Shown one piece after another: positions 38,101 to 46,560 of a stretch of DNA of 52,229 nucleotides. The notes below the pieces were generated by a model that was not told the DNA's origin, searched no databases, and saw nothing but the letters and a program-made list of their open reading frames with translations. Within the stretch, counting starts at the first letter, position 1. Every line of letters starts with the position of its first letter. The DNA is from Methylomonas koyamae (GTDB lineage Bacteria > Pseudomonadota > Gammaproteobacteria > Methylococcales > Methylomonadaceae): assembly GCF_001644025.1 (NCBI RefSeq), contig NZ_LUUK01000209.1:1-52229 (forward strand). Direction: 5' to 3'. The translations under genes and the position numbers were made by a program.

Positions 38101-38549
38101 CAGCGTTTGTCCCGATCGGCAGGGCGGTCGGCCAGGGGCTTGAGACTGCGTTGCGTGGCAGGGAATTGCAAAAAGCGGGCGCGGCGACGGATGATGCCGA
38201 ACAGGCTCAACGCCAGCACTAAATTGCAGGCGACCGCCAACCAGATGGCGCTGCTGGCCCGCAACTCATGTTCGATTAGCCATTGCACGCCGGCTGCCAG
38301 CGAGCCCAGCCAAGCCGCGCTGAGCAGCAAGCCCAGCATGACCGCGGCAATCAACATCGTCACCAGGCTTTGGCCGGCCCGCCGCGTTTCCAGCGCGGCG
38401 AGCCGAAAGCGATCGTGACTCAAATCCTGGTATTCCGCCCACAGCGAGCCCATCTGAGCCAGCAAGCCGGCGTCGGCCGGCGATTCGGCGGGCATCGCCG
38501 AAAAAGCGCCGGAGTCGCCGCCCGAGTTGGCGGAAGTTTTCGGGGCCAT
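38100..38549 (-). CDS. phage-holin-like (Holin_3/YqjE-type) membrane protein
   Basis: 149 residues with two transmembrane segments (LVTMLIAAVMLGLLLSAAWL and IWLAVACNLVLALSLFG) preceded by a helix (SHDRFRLAALETRRAGQSLV), the pattern of putative Actinobacteriophage-holin-III/YqjE proteins. These are chromosomal membrane proteins found with DUF883 proteins, as here, not lysis genes. It is the third gene of the operon and overlaps the next gene by one base. Confidence 0.8.
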   Translation of the reverse strand: MAPKTSANSGGDSGAFSAMPAESPADAGLLAQMGSLWAEYQDLSHDRFRLAALETRRAGQSLVTMLIAAVMLGLLLSAAWLGSLAAGVQWLIEHELRASSAIWLAVACNLVLALSLFGIIRRRARFLQFPATQRSLKPLADRPADRDKR

Positions 38550-38564
38550 GCCGGGCAGCGCGGT

Positions 38565-38795
38565 TTAGCGGCTGCTCAACAGACGGCTGAGCAGGAAGCC
38601 GCCCGCCACCGCTATGCCCAATGCCGTTACCGGATTGTCGCGGATATAAACCTGGCAGTTTTTTACGATGCGCTGCTCGGCCGTTTTCAGCTGTTCGCCT
38701 TTTTGGTCCAGCGTTTCGGCCGCTTGGTTGGAGGCGTTGGCGATCATATCGACCGCTTCGTGGGCGTAATTGGATGCTTTATCGATGGTTTCCAT
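38565..38795 (-). CDS. DUF883/YqjD-ElaB-type protein
   Basis: 76 residues: an amphipathic helical region (KASNYAHEAVDMIANASNQA), a YIRDNP motif, and a C-terminal membrane anchor (VTALGIAVAGGFLLSRLLSSR). This matches YqjD/ElaB proteins, which are membrane-anchored and can bind ribosomes in E. coli. It lies 14 bases after the BON gene. GGAAAA precedes the ATG. Confidence 0.85.
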   Translation of the reverse strand: METIDKASNYAHEAVDMIANASNQAAETLDQKGEQLKTAEQRIVKNCQVYIRDNPVTALGIAVAGGFLLSRLLSSR

Positions 38796-38809
38796 AATGG
38801 TTTTCCTGT

Positions 38810-39124
38810 TTATTTAAGGCGCATGTCGTTCTTGACCGACTCCACGCCCTTGACGCTGCGGGCAATCGATACGGCTTTGTCGATGTCGGACCGCGTGCCG
38901 ACGAAACCACTCAATTGCACGATGCCCTTGAAGGTTTCCACGTTGATTTGACCCGAACGGAGGTTGGGTTCGTCGAACAGCTGCGCTTTTACCTTGGTCG
39001 TGATCACGCTGTCGTCGATGTATTCGCCGGTTCCTTCGTGTTTATTGGTGGACGCGCACCCGGCGCTTAAAAGTAGTGTCAGTGCCACCAGCAGGGCGGA
39101 AACGGATTTAGTCAGTGTTTTCAT
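38810..39124 (-). CDS. BON-domain lipoprotein
   Basis: 104 residues. A lipoprotein signal ends in LSAGC, followed by one BON domain (DDSVITTKVKAQLFDE to GVESVKNDMRLK), a phospholipid-interacting fold typical of osmotic-stress proteins such as OsmY and YraP. I chose the ATG at 39124, where the signal peptide starts; the frame extends to 39184. It is the first gene of a four-gene minus-strand operon. Operator site K lies about 129 bases upstream. Confidence 0.88.
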   Translation of the reverse strand: MKTLTKSVSALLVALTLLLSAGCASTNKHEGTGEYIDDSVITTKVKAQLFDEPNLRSGQINVETFKGIVQLSGFVGTRSDIDKAVSIARSVKGVESVKNDMRLK

Positions 39125-39252
39125 TGGTATGCACCTAAGAGGAAATGAATCGGGCCGCTTCGAATCGGTTCCGGATGATTCCAACGCCTGGGGTCTGGGT
39201 TGGATAGAACGAGTGAAGCCGTGGCGTCACTGTAACCGGGGCGCGTCGGATA

Positions 39253-39274
39253 GTCGGTGTGCTAGCGAACATAG
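39253..39274 (-). promoter_or_regulatory. shared operator site K
   Basis: Minus strand reads CTATGTTCGCTAGCACACCG then AC. Faces the BON operon. Confidence 0.65.
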
Positions 39275-39348
39275 TTTGCAAGGCAATTGAATGATCGAAT
39301 GCGTAGGGCGCCGGCCGCCCATGGTTCGGCAAATCCGGCGCTATCTGG

Positions 39349-39371
39349 CTATGTGCGATACCGCACCGACA
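39349..39371 (+). promoter_or_regulatory. shared operator site L
   Basis: Core CTATGTGCGATACCGCACCG then ACA. Faces the OmpA gene; the start is 173 bases away. Confidence 0.65.
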
Positions 39372-39543
39372 GCCGCTCTCTGTTGCGAATAAGCTACTTA
39401 ACAGCTTTTTTACAACACGGCGCCGTATGCTTCTGTCCGCTCGTGGCAATACCGGACACAGAGCAGCTCGGAGGCCACACCGGTCAGTTTGGCCGGGCGG
39501 CGCGGCGAGTTTTGAATCCCCATTTTTACTCAAAGGAACGATT

Positions 39544-40599
39544 ATGCTGAAAAAACACTTATTGCCGTTCGCGCCCTTGGTCGGTTTCGCGATCCTGCCT
39601 AGCGCTCACGCGGTGGAGCCCTATCAAGATAACCGCTGGTACGTCGCGCCGTTCGCGACCTTCATCAATAGTGGCGGCGATCGGCGCGCCAGCGACGGTT
39701 GGGGCGGTGGGGTCGGTGTCGGTAAAATCATCGATGAGCACTTTAACGTCGAGTTAAAAGGTTTTTATCAAGGCTTTGGCGGGTCGAACGGACCTTGGGA
39801 TTTGGTCGGCGGCAGCGCCGACCTGCAATATTATTTGTTCCGCGACAAGTTCTCGCCGTACGCGGTCGTTGGCTTGGGCGGCATGAACACCTGCGCGTCC
39901 GCCAACTGCGGTATCGGATTCATCGGCGAAGCGGGCGTCGGCGCCAGTTACGAAGTCAACGACCATTTGCTGATACGCAGCGACGTACGTTATCGCTACA
40001 ACAACAATTTTAATGCCCAGGTGCAACCCGGCACCGACGAATTCCACGACATGACCGTCAATTTAGGCGTGGTGATTCCGTTCGGCGACAAACCCAAATA
40101 CGCGGCGAAGACCGACACGCGCGCCGCGCCGGCGCCGTTTGCGGTGGCGCCCAAACCCGATTGCAGCACCTTGGATTCCGACGGCGACGGCGTGAACGAT
40201 TGCCTGGATAAATGTCCCGGCACCATCAAGGGTGCTATCGTCGATGCCAAGGGCTGCGCGGTTCGGCTGATATTGAAAGGTCAACATTTCAAATACGACT
40301 CGGCCGAGCTGAGCTTGAATGCCAAGGAACTGTTGGACGGCGTTGCCAAGGACTTGATCGCGTTTCCGCAGAAAAACGACATCCAGGTGCAAGGCCACGC
40401 CAGCAGCGAAGGCAGCGATTCCTACAACATGAAACTGTCGCAACGTCGGGCTCATGCGGTCGTCGACTATTTGAAAATGAAAGGCGTGACCAACAAGCTA
40501 TCCGCGCAAGGTTACGGCGAAACTCAACCGATCGCCGACAACGAGACCGAAGCCGGCAAGGCCGAGAATCGCCGGGTCGAGCTGATCTGGATCGAATAG
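39544..40599 (+). CDS. OmpA-family outer-membrane protein
   Basis: 351 residues: a signal peptide (cleavage near AHA-VEPYQ), an 8-stranded beta-barrel (about 25-180), a linker with a calcium-binding type-3 thrombospondin-like motif (LDSDGDGVNDCLDKCPGT) and a C-terminal OmpA/MotB peptidoglycan-binding domain (about 235-350: LILKGQHFKYDSAEL, QGHASSEGSD, NRRVELIWIE). Structural link of outer membrane and peptidoglycan. AAAGGAACG precedes the ATG at 39544; the frame opens earlier at 39427 without homology. Confidence 0.92.
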   Translation: MLKKHLLPFAPLVGFAILPSAHAVEPYQDNRWYVAPFATFINSGGDRRASDGWGGGVGVGKIIDEHFNVELKGFYQGFGGSNGPWDLVGGSADLQYYLFRDKFSPYAVVGLGGMNTCASANCGIGFIGEAGVGASYEVNDHLLIRSDVRYRYNNNFNAQVQPGTDEFHDMTVNLGVVIPFGDKPKYAAKTDTRAAPAPFAVAPKPDCSTLDSDGDGVNDCLDKCPGTIKGAIVDAKGCAVRLILKGQHFKYDSAELSLNAKELLDGVAKDLIAFPQKNDIQVQGHASSEGSDSYNMKLSQRRAHAVVDYLKMKGVTNKLSAQGYGETQPIADNETEAGKAENRRVELIWIE

Positions 40600-41287
40600 C
40601 GGCGATACCGGCGGTCGCCGGTCCTTGGGGTTCGGGCAATCCGAGCGCCTCGGACCGGCGATCGCGCGTCGCAACGACCGACGCTAACGGCTTGGGCAAG
40701 ACCGTCGTGCGGTCTCTAAGCCAGACGTTGCCTAGGTGTTGATCTTCAATGCGCGATGGGCGCCTAGCCTCCCGCCGCGTGAAAATCCGTCCGACGCCGA
40801 CTGGGGCTTCGGCATCGAATCGGTGCCTTGTTTCCCGCTCGAGGCTCGCTTCGTGTATCCTTGTCGCCGCCCTGCCGCTACCTAGTCGAAATTTCCTCGG
40901 TCCGGCGCCGCACACAAACCTCGGCGTAGACCAAACGGAACGAAGTCCCCAACTCGACTGTCCATCTTCCTGCGGCGCGTTACTTCTCGGTACGCGCGCG
41001 GACCTCGCCACGCCAAATTCGAATTCACCAAACCCAAGGAACCTAAAACGTGTTGGACCCGCAAAACCGAATGTCCAGCCGCCATCGGAGTGATCAGGTC
41101 GGGTACGGACTGGAGAATGTCTTAAGACAGGCGGGTGGTGCGCGCTTCGGAAGGCATGTTCCGAATGGCGCCGCATGCTTCGTTGGGCTCGGTTCGCTAC
41201 CCGCGTCAAGCGGTCAGTTTCACGATACAGACCTTAAACCGGCGATGTTCCGCTCGTTGCCACCCCCTCAATCAGGAGAATCATCCC
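40600..41287. other. intergenic region without a recognised gene
   Basis: 688 GC-rich bases. Just after the OmpA stop lies a palindrome ACCGGCGGTCGCCGGT (40607-40622) without a T-run. Several open frames exist on both strands, but none has a domain or ribosome site I trust. AGGAGAA before 41288 is the ribosome site of the next gene. Confidence 0.5.
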
Positions 41288-42184
41288 ATGGGCTCATCAA
41301 GCCAATACCGTTCCGTCTTTTCCGCCGCGACCAGGCAGGAACGGCAGGATAACTTTGACAATTACTGGACGTTTACCCAACAACACGGTGGGGAGTTATT
41401 GGAAGCGGAGCGCGATTTAGCTAAAAAACGCGCACGCTTGCAGTATTTTCAAGAGCACCCGGTGCGCTTGCGCAAGCCTTTGGCCAATCCGGACGCGTTT
41501 TACCGGAACTACGTAACGATGCAAGACGATCCCCACGCCTTGGATAGACTCACGTTAATGCTGACGAGTATTTACAAGTTTGCCCGGCATGAATGGGTCG
41601 GCATCAAAGCAGCCTGGGAAGTGGTGCCGACGATGGCCGATTCGCACAGTGTCGAGGATAAAATCAGCCGGGTGCATTTGGCCGAGGAATTTTGCCATTG
41701 GCGCTTGTTCGACGAAATGCTCAAGACCTGCGGCCTGGACCGCGTGGAATGGGCGCCGTTGAGCCCCGGCAAGGAATGGTTTTATCGCCAGTTCCCGAAA
41801 TTACCCGGCTATTTAATGGATACCCCGGCCTTCGTTACCGAACTGATGGGCGTGACCTACTATTGCCATTTGCACCGCCTGTTCGACGACGTGCTGGCCG
41901 AAGAGCCGGAAGTGCGAGACCGTTTAAAGGCTTTGCTCGACGAAATCACGATAGACGAGATCGCCCACGTTGGGCAGCGCCGAAACTTTATCGGTCCGAT
42001 CGGAATTCGGATTTCCCGGATTTTGGTGAAACCGTTTTATAAACTGTTTTTCAACGATATTCCCGAAGTGGCGTTGTTATTCGACGTCGAGCAAATGATA
42101 AAACACGGCGAAAGCTTTGATTACAACGATTTGCCGGAGTATATGAGGGCCCGCAGTTGGATACCGTCTTACTGCAAAGCCTAG
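41288..42184 (+). CDS. putative ferritin-like di-iron protein
   Basis: 298 residues, mostly helical, cytosolic. Two ExxH motifs typical of carboxylate-bridged di-iron centres are visible: EEFCHW (about 137-142) and DEIAHVGQRR (about 225-235), with further candidate ligands in RHEWVGIKAAWE. The order helix/ExxH/helix/ExxH resembles ferritin-like oxygenases. I do not recognise a named family or substrate. AGGAGAA precedes the ATG at 41288; the frame opens at 41135. A terminator follows at 42237. Confidence 0.6.
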   Translation: MGSSSQYRSVFSAATRQERQDNFDNYWTFTQQHGGELLEAERDLAKKRARLQYFQEHPVRLRKPLANPDAFYRNYVTMQDDPHALDRLTLMLTSIYKFARHEWVGIKAAWEVVPTMADSHSVEDKISRVHLAEEFCHWRLFDEMLKTCGLDRVEWAPLSPGKEWFYRQFPKLPGYLMDTPAFVTELMGVTYYCHLHRLFDDVLAEEPEVRDRLKALLDEITIDEIAHVGQRRNFIGPIGIRISRILVKPFYKLFFNDIPEVALLFDVEQMIKHGESFDYNDLPEYMRARSWIPSYCKA

Positions 42185-42497
42185 GGAAGCGCAGAGCAAA
42201 TCCGTAGTTAGGCCGAATCACCCGCGAAAATGAACCTGCCGGTGTCTTGTACAGTACACCGGCATTTTGCGCATCAGTCCGAGAATATCCCACGTCGTAA
42301 GCCCGCATCGGAAAATCCGCGGACGTTTGCCGGTGAAACGCTACTGGCGATGAGCGGTTTTGATCGGCTGAATACCGGCGCATTCCATACACCCCCTAAA
42401 AACCGTTCTATTTGTGTTACAAATAAGCGCCCGGTATGGTCACCGGTTTTGGTAGGCAAGTCGTTTGTATCGTCCTCTTGCGTCTTAGGAGAAATGT
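42185..42497. other. intergenic region with a terminator
   Basis: 313 bases: the terminator at 42237-42268 ends the upstream gene; the right part presumably holds the promoter of the PA14 gene, but I could not assign boxes. Confidence 0.55.
42237..42268 (+). terminator. rho-independent terminator
   Basis: Stem TGCCGGTGT / ACACCGGCA (9 bp), 10-base loop, four T. Confidence 0.75.
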
Positions 42498-43208
42498 ATG
42501 AAAACTCTGTTTGCTGGTTCTTTAGTGCTCGGATTACTGGCCGGTATCGGTTCCGCCCGTGCCGACGTGGTGTTAACCAGCTCGATTGCGCTACCCAGTC
42601 TTTCGGGTAGCGGTTTGAGCGGCAGTTATTATGCTTTTAATTCTTGGCCGGGAAATCTGGCGACTACCGAAACGTTGATTGGCCAGAGCAGTGGTCCGAC
42701 CGCGACGTTTACCGCGACTTCGATTTGCTTCCCCACTTGCAATACGACCATCGGCGACGATTCGACACTGGCGCAATATCTTGGCGGGAATGCGGTGAAC
42801 CTGTCGCCGAATAGTGTGAGCAATCTGTCCGATCACGGACTGGTGTTAACCGGTTATTTAGCCGTTACGGCCCCAGGGACTTATCAATTCAGTCTGGCTT
42901 CGGACGACGGCGCGAGATTGCAGATCGGCGGCACCACCGTCATCGATGCCGATGGCGACCACAGCCTGAGCGGCGGTTCCGCCAACGTCGAATTCACCAA
43001 CAGCGGCTTGTATGCCTTCAAGGTGCTGGCGTTCGAGGACGGCGGCGTTACCGGGCTGACGGTATTGCAAAACGGCAACAGTTTGTCCGCCAGCCAGCTC
43101 TACGCCTCGGCGGTACCAATCCCCGGCGCCGTTTGGCTGTTTGTCTCGGCGATCGGCGGCATCGGTTTAGCTTCGCGCTGTGGGCGAGGATCGTACAAGC
43201 GGCGCTAA
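42498..43208 (+). CDS. exported PA14-domain protein with VPIPG sorting tail
   Basis: 236 residues: a signal peptide (cleavage near SARA-DVVL), a PA14-like carbohydrate-binding beta-barrel (about 35-195, with GYLAVTAPGTYQFSLASDDG and ARLQIGGTTVIDADGDH), then VPIPGAVWLF, a hydrophobic helix and a basic end. The tail is a PEP-CTERM-like exosortase signal. Probably surface or matrix bound. TTAGGAGAA precedes the ATG. A Cys-containing SRCGRGSYKRR end is a little unusual for the class. Confidence 0.8.
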   Translation: MKTLFAGSLVLGLLAGIGSARADVVLTSSIALPSLSGSGLSGSYYAFNSWPGNLATTETLIGQSSGPTATFTATSICFPTCNTTIGDDSTLAQYLGGNAVNLSPNSVSNLSDHGLVLTGYLAVTAPGTYQFSLASDDGARLQIGGTTVIDADGDHSLSGGSANVEFTNSGLYAFKVLAFEDGGVTGLTVLQNGNSLSASQLYASAVPIPGAVWLFVSAIGGIGLASRCGRGSYKRR

Positions 43209-43603
43209 GCGCTCGAACAAGGCTGGCGTAAATGTGCATGTCCAACTCGGCCGTCTATGGAACGTCGTCGCCGGACGCCGAGCGACCTAGGCAGCGCTAT
43301 CTCGCTCGTCCTCACTGAATTTGCCAGCGTCGCTCTAGCCGACGTCTGAACCCTATACCATCCGAGTCCGGGAGGGGGCTGCAACCCTGTTTATTTGCAG
43401 GAACTTGGAGGCGTCGTTCCGACCCTGAAGAATCTTTGCAAAGGCTAGTACATTGTCGGCACTCTGGGCGATCCCGGTAAATTTTGATTTATCTTGAAAA
43501 CTTAGCCAACTGCGGCGAATATTAGCGAGCATTTGTCGTGATGCCTTGAGCTAAGCCTCGCGAAACACGATTGGCGGAAAATACAACAAACCAGGAATTA
43601 GGT
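43209..43603. other. intergenic region upstream of the conflict-system operon
   Basis: 395 bases. The last 150 are noticeably AT-richer than the surroundings and presumably hold the operon promoter; I see no clear repeat or operator. Confidence 0.45.
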
Positions 43604-43930
43604 ATGTCCAGAACGATAGAAGCATTAAAATTTGGAGATGAAACGATATACATCGAAGTATCGGACGTCGAGGCACGGGGCGGCGCCAGTCATGGCGACA
43701 AAGATTTACAAGATGTTAATGCCTTGGATGACATTGTCGATGCCGCCGAGCAGATTCGAGGAACCATCAAGGCCTTGGCAAAAACGGTGCAAGGCGCTTT
43801 AGCAGAAAGCCAACCCAAGGAATGGACGTTAGAGATCAATCTTGGCTTTAAAGGCAGTGCCGGTATTCCATTTCTGGCCGAAGGTGAAGCCAATGGCGCG
43901 GTCAAAGTCACTGCCAAGTGGCAGAAGTAA
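43604..43930 (+). CDS. TCAD1-like (trypsin-co-occurring domain / CU044_2847 family) protein
   Basis: 108 residues with two small beta-rich segments: ALKFGDETIYIEVSD at the N-terminus and TLEINLGFKGSAGIPFLAEG near the C-terminus, separated by a helix (LDDIVDAAEQIRGTIKALAKT). This is the pattern of the trypsin-co-occurring domain family. Such proteins are encoded beside trypsin-like proteases in NTP-dependent conflict systems, as here: the protease gene starts 25 bases after its stop. They are thought to be regulators or substrates of the protease. I chose the ATG at 43604 (AGGAATTAGG upstream) over a TTG at 43571. Confidence 0.75.
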   Translation: MSRTIEALKFGDETIYIEVSDVEARGGASHGDKDLQDVNALDDIVDAAEQIRGTIKALAKTVQGALAESQPKEWTLEINLGFKGSAGIPFLAEGEANGAVKVTAKWQK

Positions 43931-43955
43931 GCTCCAACGCTGATCGGAAGAACCG

Positions 43956-45491
43956 GTGAGCGTAAAAAAAAGCTTGGTTGCCGTTTGGTCCGGTGCTCCG
44001 TTGCATGGTCATAGCAAATTCATTGGCAGTGCGTGTTTTGTCAGCCCAAAATTGTTGTTGACTGCAAAACATGTTGTTAGAGACAAAGCCTCAGGCAAAT
44101 CGTTTGAAGACCTGCGGTTGCATCTGGTGGACGGACGTGCAGAGGTCGAAATCAGCTCAGCGAATCTGCGCTGCCATGACGATTTGGATATTGCCATTAT
44201 CGCATTGGACGAACCCGATTTAGAGCAAATTCATAGTCGCATAACGCTTAAAGATAATGACTTTCGCAAACTGAAAGTCGATTTTTTCGGCATTAACGAT
44301 ACCAACAAGAGTGCCGATGCGTCCTTCGATCACTCCGTCGGTATCCTGGATCAAGATCGACACGCCTATCGCTTCGACCATCGCGTCAAAAAAGGATTCA
44401 GCGGCGGTGCGGTATCGCTGCATGGTCAGGACGAAATCATCGGTATCATCAGTCAACGCGCGTCAGACGATCAAGAAACCTTATTCATTCCGCTTTACAA
44501 ATGCCGAGACTGGTTGCTGGATACCGCCCAGGAACTGGGTGACACCCATTTGCAAGATTACTTAAAACCAGCACCGTTGCCGCAGCCGCAATTACCAATC
44601 GGCGACTATTTTCTCCATGCAATTCCCTTTATCAGTCGCCCGCGGCACGCCTACAGCCATATCCTGGACAATTTGCTCGGCACCGATTCCATGCCCGCCA
44701 AGTCAATAAAAGCCTGCTTTTGTGTTTTTCAACACCTGGAGGATTCCCCGTTGGAATTCGGCGATGCACTTGGAAATCGCCTAGGGACCGGTGTGAAAGA
44801 CGGGATCAATCGTGAATTGCTGAATGGAAAAAACAACTATCAGTTAGATGCTCTTCCTGTTAGTCCCTGGAATTTCGATCGTGAAGACGACTTTGTTCGT
44901 GCCTGTCTGCAAGCTATCGCGAATGCCACGAGCCTAGATTTGGCACTTAATCCAGACGATGACAACGCGAGCGTTTGCAAGCAAATTGTGGCCAAAATGA
45001 GAGTGCGTAAAGTGCCCCTGATTTTGCTTTCCGATGGTTCGGGTTCCCCGATTTCGGCAAAGTGGTTTGGTTTGTTGAACGGCCGTATCGTTGCCAGACT
45101 TAATCGTTGTCAGCGCTGGGTGGCAAATTTCAACCAATTATGGCAAACAGAAGCCAACCAACTCGCGGAGGGTCAACATTTATTAAAGTTGGCGCTAATT
45201 TTTTGTCTGCAGGTCGATGCGCGTTTGACGCCATCCAGTCCCGCGTGTTTTGAATTGCAAAAAATCACACCCAACAATGTGGCGGCTTGGCTGGATCAGA
45301 CTCAAGGGCTGTTACGCGCCTCTCAACAGTTTCCTAGCCAAGTAATTAGCCGGTTAGTAACCGATTTTCGAATCGAATTCGGCAAAGCTCAAGGCGAAAG
45401 CAAAGACGAGTATCGAATCAGCTACTACAAATTTCGCAATGACTGCGAAGCCATCATTCAAAACAAACTAAAAATGTCCCATGACCGCTAA
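43956..45491 (+). CDS. trypsin-like serine protease with C-terminal STAND-like region
   Basis: 511 residues, no signal peptide, so cytosolic. A chymotrypsin-fold protease occupies about 1-195 with the triad His39 (TAKHVV), Asp78 (DLDIAII) and Ser149 (KGFSGGAV). The C-terminal 300 residues (CFCVFQHLEDSPLEFGDAL, LILLSDGSG) lack a P-loop; they may be the inactive STAND-like NTPase region described in protease/MoxR conflict systems. GTG start at 43956 with GGAAG upstream. Overlaps the MoxR gene by 11 bases. Likely the effector released or activated when the system senses a threat. Confidence 0.82.
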   Translation: MSVKKSLVAVWSGAPLHGHSKFIGSACFVSPKLLLTAKHVVRDKASGKSFEDLRLHLVDGRAEVEISSANLRCHDDLDIAIIALDEPDLEQIHSRITLKDNDFRKLKVDFFGINDTNKSADASFDHSVGILDQDRHAYRFDHRVKKGFSGGAVSLHGQDEIIGIISQRASDDQETLFIPLYKCRDWLLDTAQELGDTHLQDYLKPAPLPQPQLPIGDYFLHAIPFISRPRHAYSHILDNLLGTDSMPAKSIKACFCVFQHLEDSPLEFGDALGNRLGTGVKDGINRELLNGKNNYQLDALPVSPWNFDREDDFVRACLQAIANATSLDLALNPDDDNASVCKQIVAKMRVRKVPLILLSDGSGSPISAKWFGLLNGRIVARLNRCQRWVANFNQLWQTEANQLAEGQHLLKLALIFCLQVDARLTPSSPACFELQKITPNNVAAWLDQTQGLLRASQQFPSQVISRLVTDFRIEFGKAQGESKDEYRISYYKFRNDCEAIIQNKLKMSHDR

Positions 45492-46560
45492 TATATTTAA
45501 TTTCGCCGGCCAAGGTCTGGTCAGTCAACCGGAAGAAGCCAACTGGAACCAGTTGCAGCAACGTCTACTTGCGCCGCTGGATAATCCGGCCCACTATCAC
45601 GTCGCCGACCCTGGCTTGGTCGAAGCCGTCAATACCGCATTGTTGCTCGGCATGCCCTTGTTACTGACCGGCGAGCCGGGCGTCGGCAAAACTCAGCTTG
45701 CCTATCGCATCGCCTACGAATTGGGCTGTGAAACGATTTATTTTCCGGTCAAATCCACCAGCACCGCTCAGGATTTGTTCTATAGCATCGATCATTTGCG
45801 CCGCTTGCATGCGGCACAGGCTGAAAAAAATCCGGAAGCGCAGATCGACATCCGCCGCTTTCTGCAATTTGAAGGTCTTGGTCTGGCCATTTTAAGGGCG
45901 ATGCCGCCCTCGACCTTACAAGCCTTGAATCTCGCCGACAAAGCCTGGAAAGGCAAAACCGAGCCGCCGTCGCGTCAGCCGTCGGTGGTGCTAATCGACG
46001 AAATCGATAAGGCGCCGCTGGATTTTTGCAACGACATGCTCGAAGAGGTGCGGCGTCTGCAATTTGTCGTTCCGGAACTGGGCGAGCAGCCGTTATCTAT
46101 CTACTCTGATCCGAATAAACCCGATCCAGCCGAAAGTAAATACCGCCCACAGTTGGTGATCACCAGTAATTCGGAAAAAGGTTTGCCCGAACCTTTCCTG
46201 CGCCGTTGTGTTTACTACCACATACAGCCGCCCAGCGAAGCGCAACTGCATACCATCGTCGAACAACGCCTCGGTGGACAGGGCAGTCTTCCAATCAAGC
46301 TCGGCGAGACGGCAATTAAAAACTGTGTCGATTTTTTTCGGTTTTTAAAAGACCAAAACCGCGTTCAACTGGAAAAGTCTCCCTCGACCGCCGAACTGTT
46401 GAATTGGTTGCTGATTCTCGACCAACGCGGCGTCAACGTCATAAAAAAAGGCACCGAAGACGATCATTGGCAGTCGCTAGCCAAATCCTGCCTACTCAAA
46501 CACAAAGACGACGCGGCCCGCTTTGACGATCTGTTGGAACAGTGGCGCAAACCGTCATAA
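45481..46560 (+). CDS. MoxR-family AAA+ ATPase
   Basis: 359 residues: Walker A GEPGVGKT (64-71), Walker B VVLIDEID (169-176), sensor-1 LVITSNSEKGLPEPFLRRC and a C-terminal lid. MoxR ATPases work as chaperone-like remodelers with vWA-domain partners; the next gene encodes a vWA-like region, so the pair is coherent. The start overlaps the protease gene and the end overlaps the next gene by 19 bases, showing tight coupling. Soluble. Confidence 0.92.
   Translation: MTANIFNFAGQGLVSQPEEANWNQLQQRLLAPLDNPAHYHVADPGLVEAVNTALLLGMPLLLTGEPGVGKTQLAYRIAYELGCETIYFPVKSTSTAQDLFYSIDHLRRLHAAQAEKNPEAQIDIRRFLQFEGLGLAILRAMPPSTLQALNLADKAWKGKTEPPSRQPSVVLIDEIDKAPLDFCNDMLEEVRRLQFVVPELGEQPLSIYSDPNKPDPAESKYRPQLVITSNSEKGLPEPFLRRCVYYHIQPPSEAQLHTIVEQRLGGQGSLPIKLGETAIKNCVDFFRFLKDQNRVQLEKSPSTAELLNWLLILDQRGVNVIKKGTEDDHWQSLAKSCLLKHKDDAARFDDLLEQWRKPS

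Larger units (their letters stand above)
39125..39543. other. divergent control region between the BON operon and the OmpA gene
   Basis: Carries one shared operator for each direction: site K on the minus strand and site L on the plus strand, 74 bases apart. This is the clearest case of the motif following gene orientation. Confidence 0.7.

Noticed and set aside
40607-40622. Perfect palindrome after the OmpA gene, considered as a terminator
   Set aside because: Two-base loop and no following T-run.
40289-41209. 306-codon minus-strand frame
   Set aside because: Largely antisense to the OmpA gene and without domain or start signal.
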